This document shows positions 35,193 to 48,340 of a stretch of 64,000 nucleotides of DNA, one piece after another. The notes beneath the pieces are model-generated. The model was not told where the DNA came from. It saw nothing but the letters and a program-made list of their open reading frames with translations, and did not search any database. How positions within the stretch are numbered: the stretch's first letter is position 1; each line of letters starts with the position of its first letter. The position numbers were made by a program, and so were the translations under genes. Origin of the DNA: Polytrichum commune (taxonomy: Eukaryota; Streptophyta; Polytrichopsida; Polytrichales; Polytrichaceae); contig OX485805.1 in assembly GCA_950295325.1 (NCBI GenBank), forward strand, positions 41,440,758 through 41,504,757, in the 5' to 3' direction.

Positions 35193-36557
35193 ATACTTGA
35201 GTTTCCCACCTATATAGCTAGTAAAGGGGGAAATCGGGTCCAGTTTCAATTGAGGAAGGCGCCTTCATGCTTGACAGATTAAGGTAAGACGACAAACTCG
35301 CACGTGTTTGCACTTGCAGGCACATAGGAGACCGAAGAATATCTTATGGCTATGTCCATATGCTCCAAGTGGACATGGTGAGAAACCCTTCCACAAATAA
35401 CGGATTATTGAGGTAGGAGTGGATGCACTTGTAGCGGCGAATTCCTACCGTCGATCAAAATGAGCATGCAAGAGAAATACAGAGATGCAGATTCCTCATT
35501 CATTCCATGGCGCCAGAGAAATTACAAAACTCGAAAATCTGCCATGCATACGAGACCCACCATCAAAATTGTTGAACTCATGGGGAGGAGGCTAGCGATT
35601 CATGTGCAAACGACAAAGAGCATCACATCACATCTCCTCTCCTCTCCTCAACTCTGCCGCCCAAGCCCACTCCAACTCCAACTCCTTGGCTTCAGCAGAA
35701 GTTACTTGGTGAAGTGTGAGCACAACATTCATGGACTACTACATACACAGCCCCTCGAAGCAGGCTTCTTCCAGGAAGTGGCGGTTCAGAAGATATGGAA
35801 GAAAGATTGGCAGGCCTGGGGAGAATGCCGACTGACTTACAGTCAACGATGACTCTTCCGAATTCAGGAAGGGCACTCAGCATTTCCAAAGCTCGTCCTT
35901 GAGATAATGCTTCTCCAGAAGTGAAAAATCATACAAAATTCATTATTAAAGTTCTTGGCCACCAATAGAGGGCCTCCATAAAGACAGTGCACTGTTACCG
36001 ATGGGGGACGTTAAAGCCACGAACTTATAGGGGAGGTAGATTCGGGCAGGGGCAGCCGCCCGCCCATCCACAAATTTCAGATTTTTAGGATCCGACCGAA
36101 AATTGTTGCCCGCCTGCCCGACGTTAAATAAACCATTGTCCTTGCATTCTTGAAGACCACTTATCCATAAATCCCATCTTGAGTACATTTCACTTTCAAG
36201 GCCCAAAATCCACTATATATGTTTAATTTCATTGAGTAAATAAACAATTGACTCGGATTTCATTTTTAAATTGGAACTATCATCAAAGTATGTAAATAAC
36301 TTGGAAGTCAAAAATATTATAAAACCCTCATTAGCACCGAGGTTATGATTTTTGTGACTTGCCATTGCAAGGGTCTTTGTCATTATTAAAACTTCAGTTG
36401 TATTGGGTTGAAATGACACGTATTACTAGGTTACTTTAGTACTATAAACTGTAGCTCAAATATCCGGAAAGCATGACCCATAACATTAGGAGAACTTCCC
36501 AGACTCACTTACATACTTAAGTTCAGCCTTGTCCTGTAATTTTCTTTGTAATCGGGA
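35193..36557. other. Stretch without a recognised gene
   Basis: An ATG-started frame at 35460-35852 (130 codons, +) has no recognisable motif and may be chance. 36010-36130 carries C/G-rich GGGCAGGGGCAGCCGCCCGCC and GTTGCCCGCCTGCCCGACGTTAAATAAACC, related in reverse to the repeat at 40040-40230 and 45050-45260. Confidence 0.35.
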
Positions 36558-36669
36558 AGGCTCTACAGCTGAGACGGTGATAAGAGAGGTGGTGGAAGGT
36601 AAGTACAAGGCCGACAAGACCATTGTTCATGGTCTCTTGCGGATGTATTTCCACAATTGTTTTGTGCAA
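36558..36669 (+). pseudogene. Class III peroxidase exon fragment
   Basis: The + frame reads CNREGSTAETVIREVVEGKY..ADKTIVHGLLRMYFHNCFVQ, which aligns with the start of plant class III (secretory) peroxidases: the (A)E.IVR..V helix and the LLR-x-FHDCFV distal haem pocket. The invariant Asp after the distal His is Asn here (FHNCFV; TTC at 36649). A GTATGTG donor follows CAA, as an exon end would. No signal peptide exon was found before it and no later exon after it, so it is a relic. Confidence 0.7.
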
Positions 36670-36919
36670 GTATGTGAATGAACAATTTGCCCCACCAAAT
36701 CTCAAAAAGTGATGTTTTGGCTGGTTAAATAATGGGTTAATTATGAGGCGTCTGAGCTTGACACGAGGATGATTTGAGGTAGACTTTGCAAAGTGCATAG
36801 ATCCTCTCCAAATTGAGTATAGTGTACAATGTTCAATTCACAATGCATGAAATGAAGCTAGATTGGAAGCATTAATGTTGTTGGGGTCTGTGATTTCAAT
36901 GCCATCAATTTGAATTGGC

Positions 36920-37165
36920 ACACAAATTGGCTTAAATTATGCACCTTTGGTACTCATTCCATCAAGTATACCTATTTGTGAGAGAGGATTTTCCAAACAA
37001 ATTGCAATCAAAAGCCACTTGCACAATAGGTTGAACTTGAAGACCCTTGATGCTCTTATACGGGTCTCTCCTTGTGGGCTTGAAGTGGATGCAATGGATT
37101 GGGCTATAATGGCCAACATTTGGAGAAACATGCGAGACCGAAGGATCCTCATGCTCGATTCATAG
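36920..37165 (+). pseudogene. hAT transposase C-terminal dimerisation fragment
   Basis: The + frame ending at 37163-37165 reads IPICERGFSKQIAIKSHLHN, then LKTLDALIRVSPCGLEVDAMDW, then IWRNMRDRRI. This is the hAT-family C-terminal dimerisation region in the form common in plant transposon-derived proteins (S-x-x-ERxFSxxnxIKsxLRNRL, then W..rRDRRI). The catalytic part is not present upstream. Confidence 0.7.
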
Positions 37166-40020
37166 TTTTTTTGTTACAAATCAAGATTGTATTTTGATTC
37201 TTCAAAATATTGGGTTTTCTAACATATTGTGTAACGCAAAATTGAGGTGGCATTTTAGAATAAAGTGGATGTCAATTGACATTCGTTTTTGTTTTTGAAA
37301 ACGTCACGTCACACTTTGGATTTGAAGTTGCACGTCAAATAAAATTTGTCAAACAAACACATTGTCTAGAACTATCGAATTCATATATTTTTTTTAATTG
37401 TTGTCCAACACATTTAGGAACTCATTGTTTGGATGTCATATGGATAGGTTACAAGGCATTAAACTTCTATTTGTACATGACCTAAATTAAAACCAACACC
37501 CAAATCACATGTTCAAGTAGTGTACATTCTCATAATCGCTATATACCTATTGCACAAGATTTCTAGGTGTTGATTTCCTGTCAATGTTGGTGATGAATGT
37601 ACATACATTCAATTTTAGATTACGTTGATTATCCCGATTAGTGTGTGTTACCACAGAAAGTTACGCAGTGCAATAATGCCATACTCAGGAGTTGGTTTCT
37701 ACTAACTAAAGCTCAATTGGTTGTTTGGACATGACAGCACATAAATGGCTTTCCTTGGTAAAATGTTACATTCTCATTGACTAGTTGTAGGACTCCATAA
37801 CTCCGAATAGTGCGATGCACTAATTGGGATAATTGATGTACAGAATTGGGGAGCGGAGAGTGGAAGACGTAGGAGTTTAGGCCCGTGGTAGAGACTATTG
37901 GTAGAATAAGAGCCTCCACAAGGCAGAGCCACGTGTTGGGCCCCTACCAAAGGTACAACTATTTTCTTTCTTGAAAATCTTGAATTGTGGCAAGCAAGAG
38001 TAATCCATGTATACAAACGTATGTTTAGGAATGTCTTAATTGATACTAAGTGGACTACTTAGATAAGGTTGCTTGGTTTAAGTACATGATGTGCGTATCT
38101 GTAGAATTTTCTCTTGTGTTAGAGAAAATAAGGGTTGGTTAACCCCCCTAAGTGTCTAAGAGACGCACATTGAGCCTTCTACAAGAAAAAAATAGCATAC
38201 ATGAGCTACGTACTTTCCACGGGGAGGTCACTTCATTGTCAAGTTGACACCACAGGCGGACAAAGTTTGCTACCCCTATATTACATGCCATATATAATTT
38301 TAAAATTTATGATATTTTTTCTACATATACATAACCATTGATAGTATCTTTTGTATACTTTTTTGAAATTTTTAGTCATCTTTATTTTTTTAGTAATTTT
38401 TTTAGTTCAATTCAGTGTCATTCTAGCTAGAAATGGTATGTTTTATGAAAAAAACAAATCATCAAATTTAGTTACCACTTTTGACTATGTCATAGGTACT
38501 GTGTATATCTACTCATGAAAGTTTTTTGATAAAAGTTTGACCCATTTTAGTGGTGCAACTTACCAAAAGAAGATTTTTTTTGGTCGCACGTGGTGTTCAA
38601 CTTGACAATGGAGTGATCTACCCGTGGTACTTTCCTGTTTAGTTGATCACGTCAAAAGTGATATTGTCTAAAATTAGTTTATTTGTGTGAGTGCCCTATT
38701 TAAATAAGTTGAACATTTGGATGTAATTGAACATTCAAGTTCATTATGTAGAGTGGGTGCCTTTGGGGCCAGGGATTCGTGGCTCTTAAGTAAAGTCATC
38801 CGGTAACAAAAATCGGATGAGTCCATCAAGAAGCTCAGATGGAGCTTACTTTAGTGAAACGCCTCCGAGTTGGCATGTAAGACCTATTTTCTCCCTCATA
38901 GCTATTGTGAACTACTAATTATTTTGTAAATATCAATTAGGTGGCAAGGGGCAATGATGTGGCCTTGGAAGTTGTAAGCCTATTTTCTAACCTCCCATGA
39001 GTTGTTTCCAAGGCCATGATGTGAATTTGAATTTCACATGGTTATTTTGATAAATATCACAAGATATTATTGTGTGCAACATATAATTATGACATATTGT
39101 CATAGACATTTTGTTTGTTTGTTCATAATTCATTTATATTGCACGGGTGTGATTGCTCAAATATTTGTAATGTGTCAAAATAATATATATCACCTTATGG
39201 TAAATTGGTGAACTACATAAATCAATTCAATATTATTATTATTTTATTTTAATATAATGAAATTGATTAGATAATACAATATATGATGAGGATAAAATAT
39301 TAAAATAATTTAGATAGGTTATAGTCAGAAACTTATGATTTTCTGAGTATACCCCATGCATAACATTGTCCCACAAGTCTAATTCCAAAATAACATACCA
39401 TCTAGGTATACCTCATATTCTATTACCTAATAATAAAATTGATTGTTATATAATATTTTTTGTTATATGTTGTATATTCTATCTTCATTGTTTCATTTTG
39501 GTTATCTTATGAACACTTGCACTAATCTATCATTAGAATGACAAAGATAATTTAAATGACAAAGATAATAATGTGATTTCAAAGATAATACAATATATGA
39601 TGAGTATAAAATATTAAAATGATTCAAGATAGGCTATAGTCGGAAACTTATGATTTTTTGAGTATACCCCATCCATAACATTGTCTCACAAGTCTAATTC
39701 CAAACAACATACCATTTATTTATACCTCATATTATATTACCTAAAAAAATTATTTTTAAATTTAATAATATTCTATTTGCTTTTTATTCTATCTTCATTG
39801 TTTCATTTTGGTTATCTTATGAACACTTGCACTAATCTATCATTAGAATGACAAAGATAATTTTAAATAATAAGTCACATAATTATAATTTTAATGTTAT
39901 TGAGTATTTTGCAATGTTTTTCCACCTCCGAGTTAATTATGTGCTTCATTGATGGTTTCACTTGCGGAATGAAATCCTAATCAGTTGCTTATTTACTTAT
40001 TCGAAGTGCACATATAGATT
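37166..40020. other. AT-rich stretch without recognised genes
   Basis: No coding exon recognised. The only clear structure is the tandem duplication at 39290-39870, listed separately. Short frames here lack family similarity. Confidence 0.5.
39290..39870 (+). repeat. Tandem duplication of about 310 bp
   Basis: Two consecutive copies. TATAGTCAGAAACTTATGA (39321) and TATAGTCGGAAACTTATGA (39635), then GAGTATACCCCAT.CATAACATTGTC in each, and CTATCTTCATTGTTTCATTT at 39480 and 39789. Each copy ends with ATCATTAGAATGACAAAGATAA. Confidence 0.85.
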
Positions 40021-40250
40021 GGATTTTAGACCTTGAAGGTGAAGTGCACTCAATATGGGATTTGTAGTCAAGCGGCCTTCAAAAATGCAAAGGCAATGTT
40101 TTTTTCAAAGTTGGGCGGGATGGGCAACATATTTTGGCCAGGTTGAAATTTTTTTTTGGAGGGTTTCCCCAACCCGGATTTGTCACCCCGAAAATTTGTG
40201 AGCGGGTATTTAACGTCCACCCATATTAATTTCTTAAAAATAACTGGACT
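40010..40250 (+). repeat. Interspersed repeat, copy also at 45040-45270
   Basis: Shares TGAAGTGCACTCAATATGGG, TTTGTAGTCAAGC and CAAAGTTGGGCGGG with 45040-45270 in the same order and strand, and continues into a C/G-rich PPxP-like stretch. The same opening TTGCTTATTTACTYA..AAGTG is seen in both. Element type not determined. Confidence 0.75.
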
Positions 40251-40614
40251 AGTAATGATAGGTTGGCAACGCATGATGCACCCACTTGCTTTTATATGAG
40301 GCATTTTTAAAAAAAAATTATGTCTAACCCCCTTTGTATTATTGCCTCAAGTATTAGATTAGAGTAGGATTATTTAGAACTAATAGAACTTGGTATTTTT
40401 GAAACCCTTGAGACAAGGAGCCGACTACGTAAGTTAGTGTCTAAAGTGATTCATCTCATCCACAAAGATGAATGAACTCTCACTAAGTTCATGAGTGCCA
40501 CGAATCCCCGGCCTGCCTTTGGATGCAAATACATACATTGTATTTTCGCCATCAATGTCTAGTATGAGTATATTTTCATTTTCTCCTTGACATAAGACAA
40601 TGTATATGATAAGG

Positions 40615-40652
40615 TTACAAACACACACACACACACATAGAGAGAGAGAATA
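40615..40652 (+). repeat. Microsatellite (AC)n then (AG)n
   Basis: ACACACACACACACACA followed by AGAGAGAGAGA. Confidence 0.9.
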
Positions 40653-40854
40653 TGATATATGAACTTGGCAAAATTCATATAAATTGTGTACATGGCCGTA
40701 TATTGAGACCCCAAGTCCTTTAAGGGCTAAGAGGGGTGAGCTACTTCAAGTTGCTTTCAAATAAATGTCATTACTTCTTGAAGGACATTAAAATTATCCT
40801 TTTAACTAGATATGGGATTTCGTCAAGAGGTGGTACCCTATGGTTATAGTTGTT

Positions 40855-40990
40855 GTTGTTGGAAGTATGTAACTTAAAGCAGCAGCTTCGAGTTTATGGG
40901 GGTTATCATTTTCCATCTTCCAGGCGGAGTCCCTTTGGTTATGGACCCTACCACCCACTCCACGACTGCACATGTAGAATGGCTCATTTC
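40855..40990 (+). repeat. Repeat shared with 51780-51910
   Basis: GGAAGTATGTAACTTAAAGC through TTATGGACCCTACCACCCAC and GTAGAATGGCTCATTTCC occurs in both places with a few substitutions. The continuation is different. Confidence 0.85.
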
Positions 40991-40999
40991 CCAAATATG

Positions 41000-43280
41000 A
41001 TGCTTAGTGTGACTTACTGTTTGAATTTACACGATGCTATATCTTCTTACTATTGAAATAAATTTTTACCAAGTAAAGTTGTCAATGTTTTATAATGTCC
41101 AAACTACCATTTTAACATTTGTTGGTAAAATATGAGATGTACAGTAGATAAATATAGCATTGCGTAATTCCAAATAGTAAGTGACACTAAATGTCATATT
41201 TAGTGTACTCACTTCTTGCAACAGCAGCTGCTAGTAATAGCGTTGTGGTTGGTTTCCTAACACTTAACAAGGGGTAGTGAAGAGTAAACTTAATATCTTA
41301 TAAGTCGGTTGTTGATTCATCCCAATTTGAGTTTATTAGACTAACTTTGGGTATGTACTTTTGATTTATATTTTATTGTAGCCAAAATGACAATTACCCG
41401 GGCTCTATAACAATAATCAACATTTTCACCCCGCTCTTGCCGAGTTTGTCCGACCCCTCGGTAGATTTTGTGAACGTTCACCCAATGTTGGGTCGGGGCT
41501 ATGTAGTTGCATTGTTTATGGTAAAATTGGTGGGCACACTTTTGGGGTGACTTACTGTTCATTGTATTGTATTGTGGCTCATTAGCAATCATCGTCACTC
41601 ATTGAAATAGCGTGGAACTTTATATTTGGGTGAAATTTTAATATTTTGTGCATCAATTTCTCCATATTCTTGAGTTACACATGAGACTTCAATGGAGTCT
41701 ATGTGATTTCATACCATACCCAACTTTATGGATTTTCCTATTTTTCGTTTTGACCAATTATAAGATTCAACAAAGAGAATTCCTAACAATGGCGATTTCC
41801 AACTTTGTTGACGTCTTAAAAAAACATCTTGAATTTTAGATTCAACATTGTCCATGTAGGACATATTTGAACTGGATATAACTTTGTTGCGAATCTTTTA
41901 GATGCACAACATTTTTCATTCATCATTATTAGTGTAATTTACAACGCAAACCTCCAATGTTACATATTGTGGGTTGGAATATCCAAAGAAAGTATCCATG
42001 ATGTTTTTAAACTCAGTTTCCTCATTTATAGTACAACCCACATTCTTTACAAGAAACAATGTACATGCCGTGCTCGGATTTCGTTTCCCCTCACCTCCTA
42101 GGGGTTACATTGGGAGAGAGTGCACATGAGGGATTTATAGGATTATTGTTGATTCATCCAAATTCAATCCCGACTAAATCATGATTTTTGTTTCACCCTT
42201 AATTGGATTTGAAATTGCCTAAAACTAGAAATCTATGCTCTCTACATAACAATCAACATTTTCACCCTCTCACTTGGTAGGTGCTACGAAACATCACCCT
42301 CCCCCACAAACGTCTTGTGGTAGTTCACAATTAAACAAATTGGGCCGTTAATCTTAAACATTAGATTAGGGCCATGGCTACATTTTATTTCTATGTTCCT
42401 TTGAGCCCCCCCCCCCCCCCCTTGAATTCGTGATCGATTTATCTCACTTGAGTTTCACTACATTGATTGTGGGCCACATTATTAACAAAGTATTCAATAA
42501 AAACAATTGGGGATGTATTATGAAGCATTAGATATGAACATTGTAGGTTACGATATTTATATTGGGTTGAAGTAGTGTGTGTGGAGAGCATTTACAACAA
42601 CTCCTTTTAAGCTATTGTATCCATGGAAAGAGCATTTCAAAGATAAACTTCGGTTTTGGTCCAGGAACAAGTTAGTTGTGTTTCATAAATGACTTGAGTA
42701 GGTGGATGAATCGATCATTGTCACAATGTTTATGACATGAATATGAAGCTAATTAAGTGTCCACGTTTGTGGACCATTAGGGAGGAGCTACACAGTCTAT
42801 TGTATTGAGTGTTATGGATTCTTTTTGTCTTGCGCAATACTAATTATAAACTGCCCGTGTAGTGTCACCAATACTAAATGTAAACCTAACATTATTTGTC
42901 ATTCCTTGTAAAAAAATTTGGGGATATAGATTTACGATGTTGCAATTATTGTCACTGACAAAATGATTTGCATCCAAAAATTAAGAAAGAAGTTTAATTA
43001 CATAAATGTCAGGATTGCAGAATATACCAAACTCAAACTCGATGAACCGAAAGTAAGTTGGGATGACGGTACTTGCAAACTTATTCATAAGGAACATCCT
43101 TAGAAAGCTTACCACACTGACATAAAACACCATACGACATTAAATACAATATTTAGTGTACTTACAACCCGCCCCTTACCAATATTCCCATCATTGTTGT
43201 CCCTTTTGTGGCTGGCAAGTCCACATAGGTGGTGTTTGAGTGGAGGTTTGTGTTTTGGTTAGTGGGTGTTGGTGTTTGCG
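41000..43280. other. AT-rich stretch without recognised genes
   Basis: Holds one copy of the CACTAAATA hairpin (41184-41206), a C homopolymer near 42409-42421 and no exon I can recognise. The second half of the region (43000-43160) begins the family that is repeated at 43680-43830 and 52300-52450. Confidence 0.4.
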
Positions 43281-43289
43281 GGTGGAGGT

Positions 43290-45620
43290 TACCACAAAGT
43301 GTTATGATGATTGGTTCCGGTTGCTATGGGTTTCTCTGCGGTAGGCAAGGGTCTCCTTCAGTTTATGTTGGTTGGTATGGGGTGTTGTTCGGCTAATATG
43401 CGGTGTTGTTTGGTTGGTATGGGGTGGCTTAAAACCAAAACCACTAAAAACATAGCATTTGCGATTCAAAATATGCATCAAACATTCAATGTCAACACAC
43501 ATTTGTCCTTGTATACCTTTAAAAAGACCAAAACCCACAAAAAGAAATTTCTTGTCCATCAACGATCAAACAACACCACACGTTTGACCTTCTGCTCTTC
43601 ATAAGGCCAAAAATAAAAAATGAAGAAGCTTGAAGGCCTCAGAAATATGCCGCAAACAAATATTGCCTAATTTTTATGAAAGTATTTAATCACATAAATG
43701 TTACGATTGCAGCATATACCAAACTAAAAGTGGATGAACTGAAAGTAAGTTGGGATGACAGTGCTTGCAAAGTTATTCATAAGGAACATCATTAGAAAGG
43801 TAATGACACTAAATACAATATTTAGTGTACTTCGTGTGAGAGGGTCACCGAGTAAGTGACAAGTTGTCATTTATGGTAAGGTAGAAATTTGGAAAACAAT
43901 GATTGACTGCTACTCGTGCACTAGTAGACTAGGAGTAGAATGATTCTTATGTAGACCCAAACTGACTAATGGTAAAATAAGTGATCTGATGAGGATGCAG
44001 TGATTGGTCGGATACGTCCTATTTCATGCCACTTGAGATCAGTTTTGGGTGCCATTGAGTTATTTGTTTTATGAGCATTCCTATACAGAGTAGGATATAA
44101 TAATGCTGAGATTAGGGAGACTCTATTATACAACTAGGGAGTTCGACTTACTTGCGTTGTAAAAAAAATGCAACAAATTCTTTACAGGGAGTAGAACTAC
44201 GAAACAACTTGCCAATTCCTCCTCATTCCCTCACCTCCGTCTCTGCAAGAAGATTGCACAAATCTCAGCTTCTTCTCACCGTCAATTGGAGTTGTCCCTT
44301 GAGATTCACTTTCAGTCTGGAGCATTCTCGATTACACGCAAGCGTGGAGTGCAGCATAGCGTACCTTGAATTTGATGCACAAAAGTTTGTTTTGGTGTTT
44401 CCAAGGCAGACGGTGTCGCATGGCAAGGCTTTTTCAAAGGCCTTACACCTTCATGCTGCCTGGCAATGACCAGGTCGTCAACGCAGTTTCCTTGCAGATG
44501 AGATGAGCTTGAGGACCAGGTCCGGCGGAGATGGAGATGGAGATGCTGTGTAACTTAGGCCTAATTACTGGGAGTGGCAGTCGGCAACACTGCTCTGTAA
44601 TGCCCTGTAGTGTGCCCTGTGTTTTTCGAAGCCCTGTAATGGCGGCCAAGAACTTTCCTAATGAGTTTTGTATGATTTTTCACATCGTGGGAAGCCTTAT
44701 TTCAATTGAGGAGCAGCTTTGGAATTTGCTACGGTGGGTGGCAGAGAACACTCAACAGAGGCTTCACTTAACTAGTTTGAATGCGTATGAATACATGTGA
44801 AAGTAGACAACATTACCTAAAATATTATCAACTATACATACTTAATCAGCACACTAATTTGAGTGTCATTTTAGAATGACGAAGACAAATTAAAATTGTA
44901 ACTCACAAAAATTATATCCTCAGTGGTAGTGAGGGTTTTGTAATATTTTTGACTTCCAAGTCAATTACATGCTTTATTGAGGGTATCACTTTCATAATGA
45001 AATCCCAATCAATTGCTTATTTACTCAATGAAAGTGAACATATATATATTGGATTTTGAGCCTTGAGAGTGAAGTGCACTCAATATGGGATTTGTAGTCA
45101 AGCAGCTTCCAAGGATGCAAGGGCAATGTTTTTTCAAAGTTGGGCGGGGCGGGCAGTAGAGTTCGGTCGGATTCAAAAATATCCCAAGAGGGCTGCCCCC
45201 GCCCGGATTTGACACCCCCCAAAGTTTGTAGGGGGGTGTTTAATGTCTGCCCGAGACAACCCATACATTGGTTTCTTGGAGACAAGGGTTTAGGAATCCA
45301 ACAAGGATCGAGTGTATTGTTGGGTTCGCCCAAATCGTGTGTTAGCCAACCCTCTTGTCATGGCCAAAACTTAGGACTAATCTTGCTCTCTTTCATCATC
45401 TAAGGTAGATGTGCCTAATTCGGTTACTTATCTTAATCGCACACCTTTGTGTGGATGGTATGTGGTAAGGTGGGACTTTTCAAAAATGGATACCAAAATA
45501 ATTAACAAGCGCTTTAAAGAGATTGGACTACGTGTTCTAAATATGATAACCATTTTAAGCTTAGTAGTCAACATAATTTGTGTGCGTACGTGGGGGGGGG
45601 GGGGGCTATATGACCATTTA
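43290..45620 (+). repeat. Left copy of a duplicated segment (other copy 51930-54940)
   Basis: Blocks at 43290-43850, 44040-44790 and 45230-45620 recur in the same order and orientation at 51940-52490, 52660-53110 (and again 53820-54510) and 54540-54940. The blocks differ by substitutions and small indels. Frames within (for example 44152-44469) are not recognisable proteins. Confidence 0.85.
44395..44535 (+). repeat. 140-bp repeat, four copies in the window
   Basis: TTTCCAAGGCAGACGGTGTC through TTCCTTGCGGATGAGATGAG to GGTCCGGCGGAGATGG is found at 44395-44535, 53024-53158, 53822-53960 and 54155-54300. It may be part of the pogo/Tigger-related unit because a Tigger-like C-terminal frame directly follows the second copy. 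Confidence 0.8.
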
Positions 45621-45639
45621 ATGCCCACAAGTATGACAA

Positions 45640-46690
45640 CTGCAAGTTACCACTAGAATCCTCGGGGGGTGCACCTTTCATTAAAACCTAGAATCACGTG
45701 CGTTCACTACATACTCTAAAAACCCCCTATATACAAGTTATTTTTTGTGAAATGAAGTAATACACATACAATTGCAACAATAAATATACAAGTGACAATA
45801 TGTATACACAAAAAACATCCATTCATATATAGTCATTAACATAAGTATACAAATATACTTTTGAACAATAATCAACCCCTATAATATGTATAACAAAATA
45901 TCCTAGCTTTCATCAGCAAAGTCGTTGAAAACTTTTTCATCTCCCGGATGTAACTCATAAACATTTGATTCACCAATATATGTCATTGTAGCCAATGCAA
46001 TTATTGTCTCTAAGTCTACCATCAAATGATCAGTAAGATCATATGTTCACTTGTTGTTAGGCCCTTTTTGATACCAACATAAACCAATCTCCACGTTTGA
46101 TGGACGGTCCATCAAGTCAATTGGATCCCTATACTCCACCCAACGACTACAAAACTTCCTCCGCATCCAATATGAAAACTTATGATATGTAGTATAGTAA
46201 CAATACCATACAAGTACAATTATTGTATACTTTTTAAAGGCCTTCCATATATGTACGTAACTATAAATTATAACATGTATACCATATGTATACATAATAC
46301 GGCAAGGTCCAAATCAATACCCCTCCTGTGCACTCACGTATACTCGTACATGTTTAGTACAGTGCACCCCCCGAGCTAGAATCTTGTGTAGGCCTTGATG
46401 TTGCTATGAGATTGAGAAGGGTTGAGTGCCAATGCTTTCGTAAATACAAAAAGAACTCCCTATGTCTTTTTGTGAATTTAGATAGGCTCTCTCAATTACC
46501 AATTATAGTAGTAGGTAGTAAGTTTGTAGTGACAATGAGTGCATAAGAATATGTGCATTTTGAAGTTGAGGTTGATCTAAGTCATCCTTATGTTCAATTG
46601 AGGAAGATATATTGAATGTACTTGGTGCATCATAGGTATCTAAAATCATTGAGGATGATTAAGAAATTAGTAAAGTGGTAGTTCCTAATG
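45640..46690. other. Non-coding stretch
   Basis: AT-rich. No recognised coding or repeat feature other than the G homopolymer ending near 45603. Confidence 0.35.
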
Positions 46691-46865
46691 TTTCATTTTC
46701 TCAAGTGCGAGAAGCAATGGCAACCCTATCTACATTTATAGAACAACAATAGAGTAATGTCAATGAACTCATGACAAATCTTTTGTCTTTACAAAAATCC
46801 ATCATTGTTTTATGTACTCAAGAGTCTCATCAAACAACAATAGACTCTTATTTTGGTCACTAAGT
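46560..46865 (+). pseudogene. pogo/Tigger-like transposase C-terminal relic
   Basis: From about 46700 the + frame reads SQVREAMATLSTFIEQQ, a TAG, then NVNELMTNLLSLQKSI and ESHQTTIDSYF before a TAA. It parallels the better preserved fragment at 53120-53557 (..ASRQTTIDSFF), including the closing (K/R/H)QTT(I/L)DS(F/Y)F typical of plant pogo/Tigger proteins. Downstream AAGTGTTAC-type sequences (46920-47050) match those after the other copy (53690-53800). Stops make it a relic. Confidence 0.55.
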
Positions 46866-48340
46866 AAGTGTAAGTTTTCAAAAAAAATCAAAAAATCAAA
46901 AAAAATGTGAAGACATTTAGAAGTGTTACTAATGAATTTATTTTCATCATGTAATTGTTACTCTCATAAGTGTTATTGTTTTTTTTAAATCCATCCTCTA
47001 TAACTAGTATTGTATTAGAATTCCATAAGTGTTACAAATTATATACTCCTGAAAGGTAACATTTAGAGAGGCAAGATCGCATCTATAGATTCTCACTATG
47101 TAAGTCAAGCCCAAGGTTTGTGAATCTTGTGTTCAATAAATTAGCCGTAAAAGGCATAGGTTGGCCAATGTTTTATTTGAGGCATATGTATGGGGTGCCA
47201 ACTTTGTATGGCCTACCTCCATCCATGAAGTGAAGTGAAGTGAAATGATATTGATTTGAAAGTTCAGGGCGTCAAAAAAGCTAATGAAACTGAAAGTACA
47301 TCATGATGGTTCCAAACCAACTAATTCTCTAGAGTGGCGGAGTGTGGTTGCTTCCGTGAGATAGAGGCTAATGTCAACTTGATGGTTCAATTGAAAGAAA
47401 GACTTGAAACTCCCTAGAACTACACTCTTACACAATGATGAAAATTTATGTCTAATGAGATTATAAAAGAGCATTCCAACACAAAATGTGCCCCGTTTTC
47501 AACTGCATCATGTGAAGTATGAATGTCATTTCCAATGGTAGATGCACTTGTCCGTCACATTCCTTTAGTGTCCATCAAATAGAGCATCCCAACTTGTGAA
47601 CATTTGCTAGCAATGCGACTCTGAAGTGCATGGTGATACACCATCCAAGAGCTTGCTACCAACTGTGAGTGGCGGCACTTGACACAATATTTGGCATGTC
47701 CCCCAAATTTGAACTCTTGGTCTTACTCAAAAAATTGAACATGCAATTCATCTCGGTACTAGGAATTAGGGAGAGAGGGAATTAATCGTATACGAGTGTA
47801 GTATCTCCCATCCATCGAGCACAAAAACTTGATCTCTACATAGGTTTGTTGTCGATTCATCTCAAATGACTTCTGAGTAGATTATTTTGGGGCCTTTGAA
47901 GCTAATTTTAGTGTCAAATCAATTAAACAAATGTACTCTCCATGTTGCAAATTATTTTAGGGCTTTTATGTTGGATGAATGAGTATACACTTATATACAT
48001 AATTCCTTCTCTTCGGGAGTTTACGGGTAACTTCTATCATTTGTATCATTTTGTATCATAACATTATAGAGCTCAGTATGTACAGTGGTTGGGCAGGAAA
48101 TAAGCCAAATTTTATCGTAATTATACTTGGTTTATTCACAAAACATAGCACTGTACTGACAAATTCATGCTAAAGACTTGGGTGAGGCAATGTATTGATA
48201 TTATTAGAATGGAACAATTGATATCGGTTGACTAATGCTATGTGCCACTAGGTGGGGCCGGGAATAAACCAAATTATATATGGAGTTATATTTTATTTAT
48301 CCTCTCAACACAACATATTCAAACTTGACAAACTCACAAT
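46866..48340. other. Stretch without recognised genes
   Basis: Contains the presumed 3' end of the Tigger-like relic (to about 47080). Otherwise no recognisable exon or repeat. Confidence 0.35.

Noticed and set aside
45140-45656. Possible coding exons in the repeat at 45.1-45.6 kb
   Set aside because: The related copy at 54.5-54.9 kb has different stops and indels, so there is no conserved frame.
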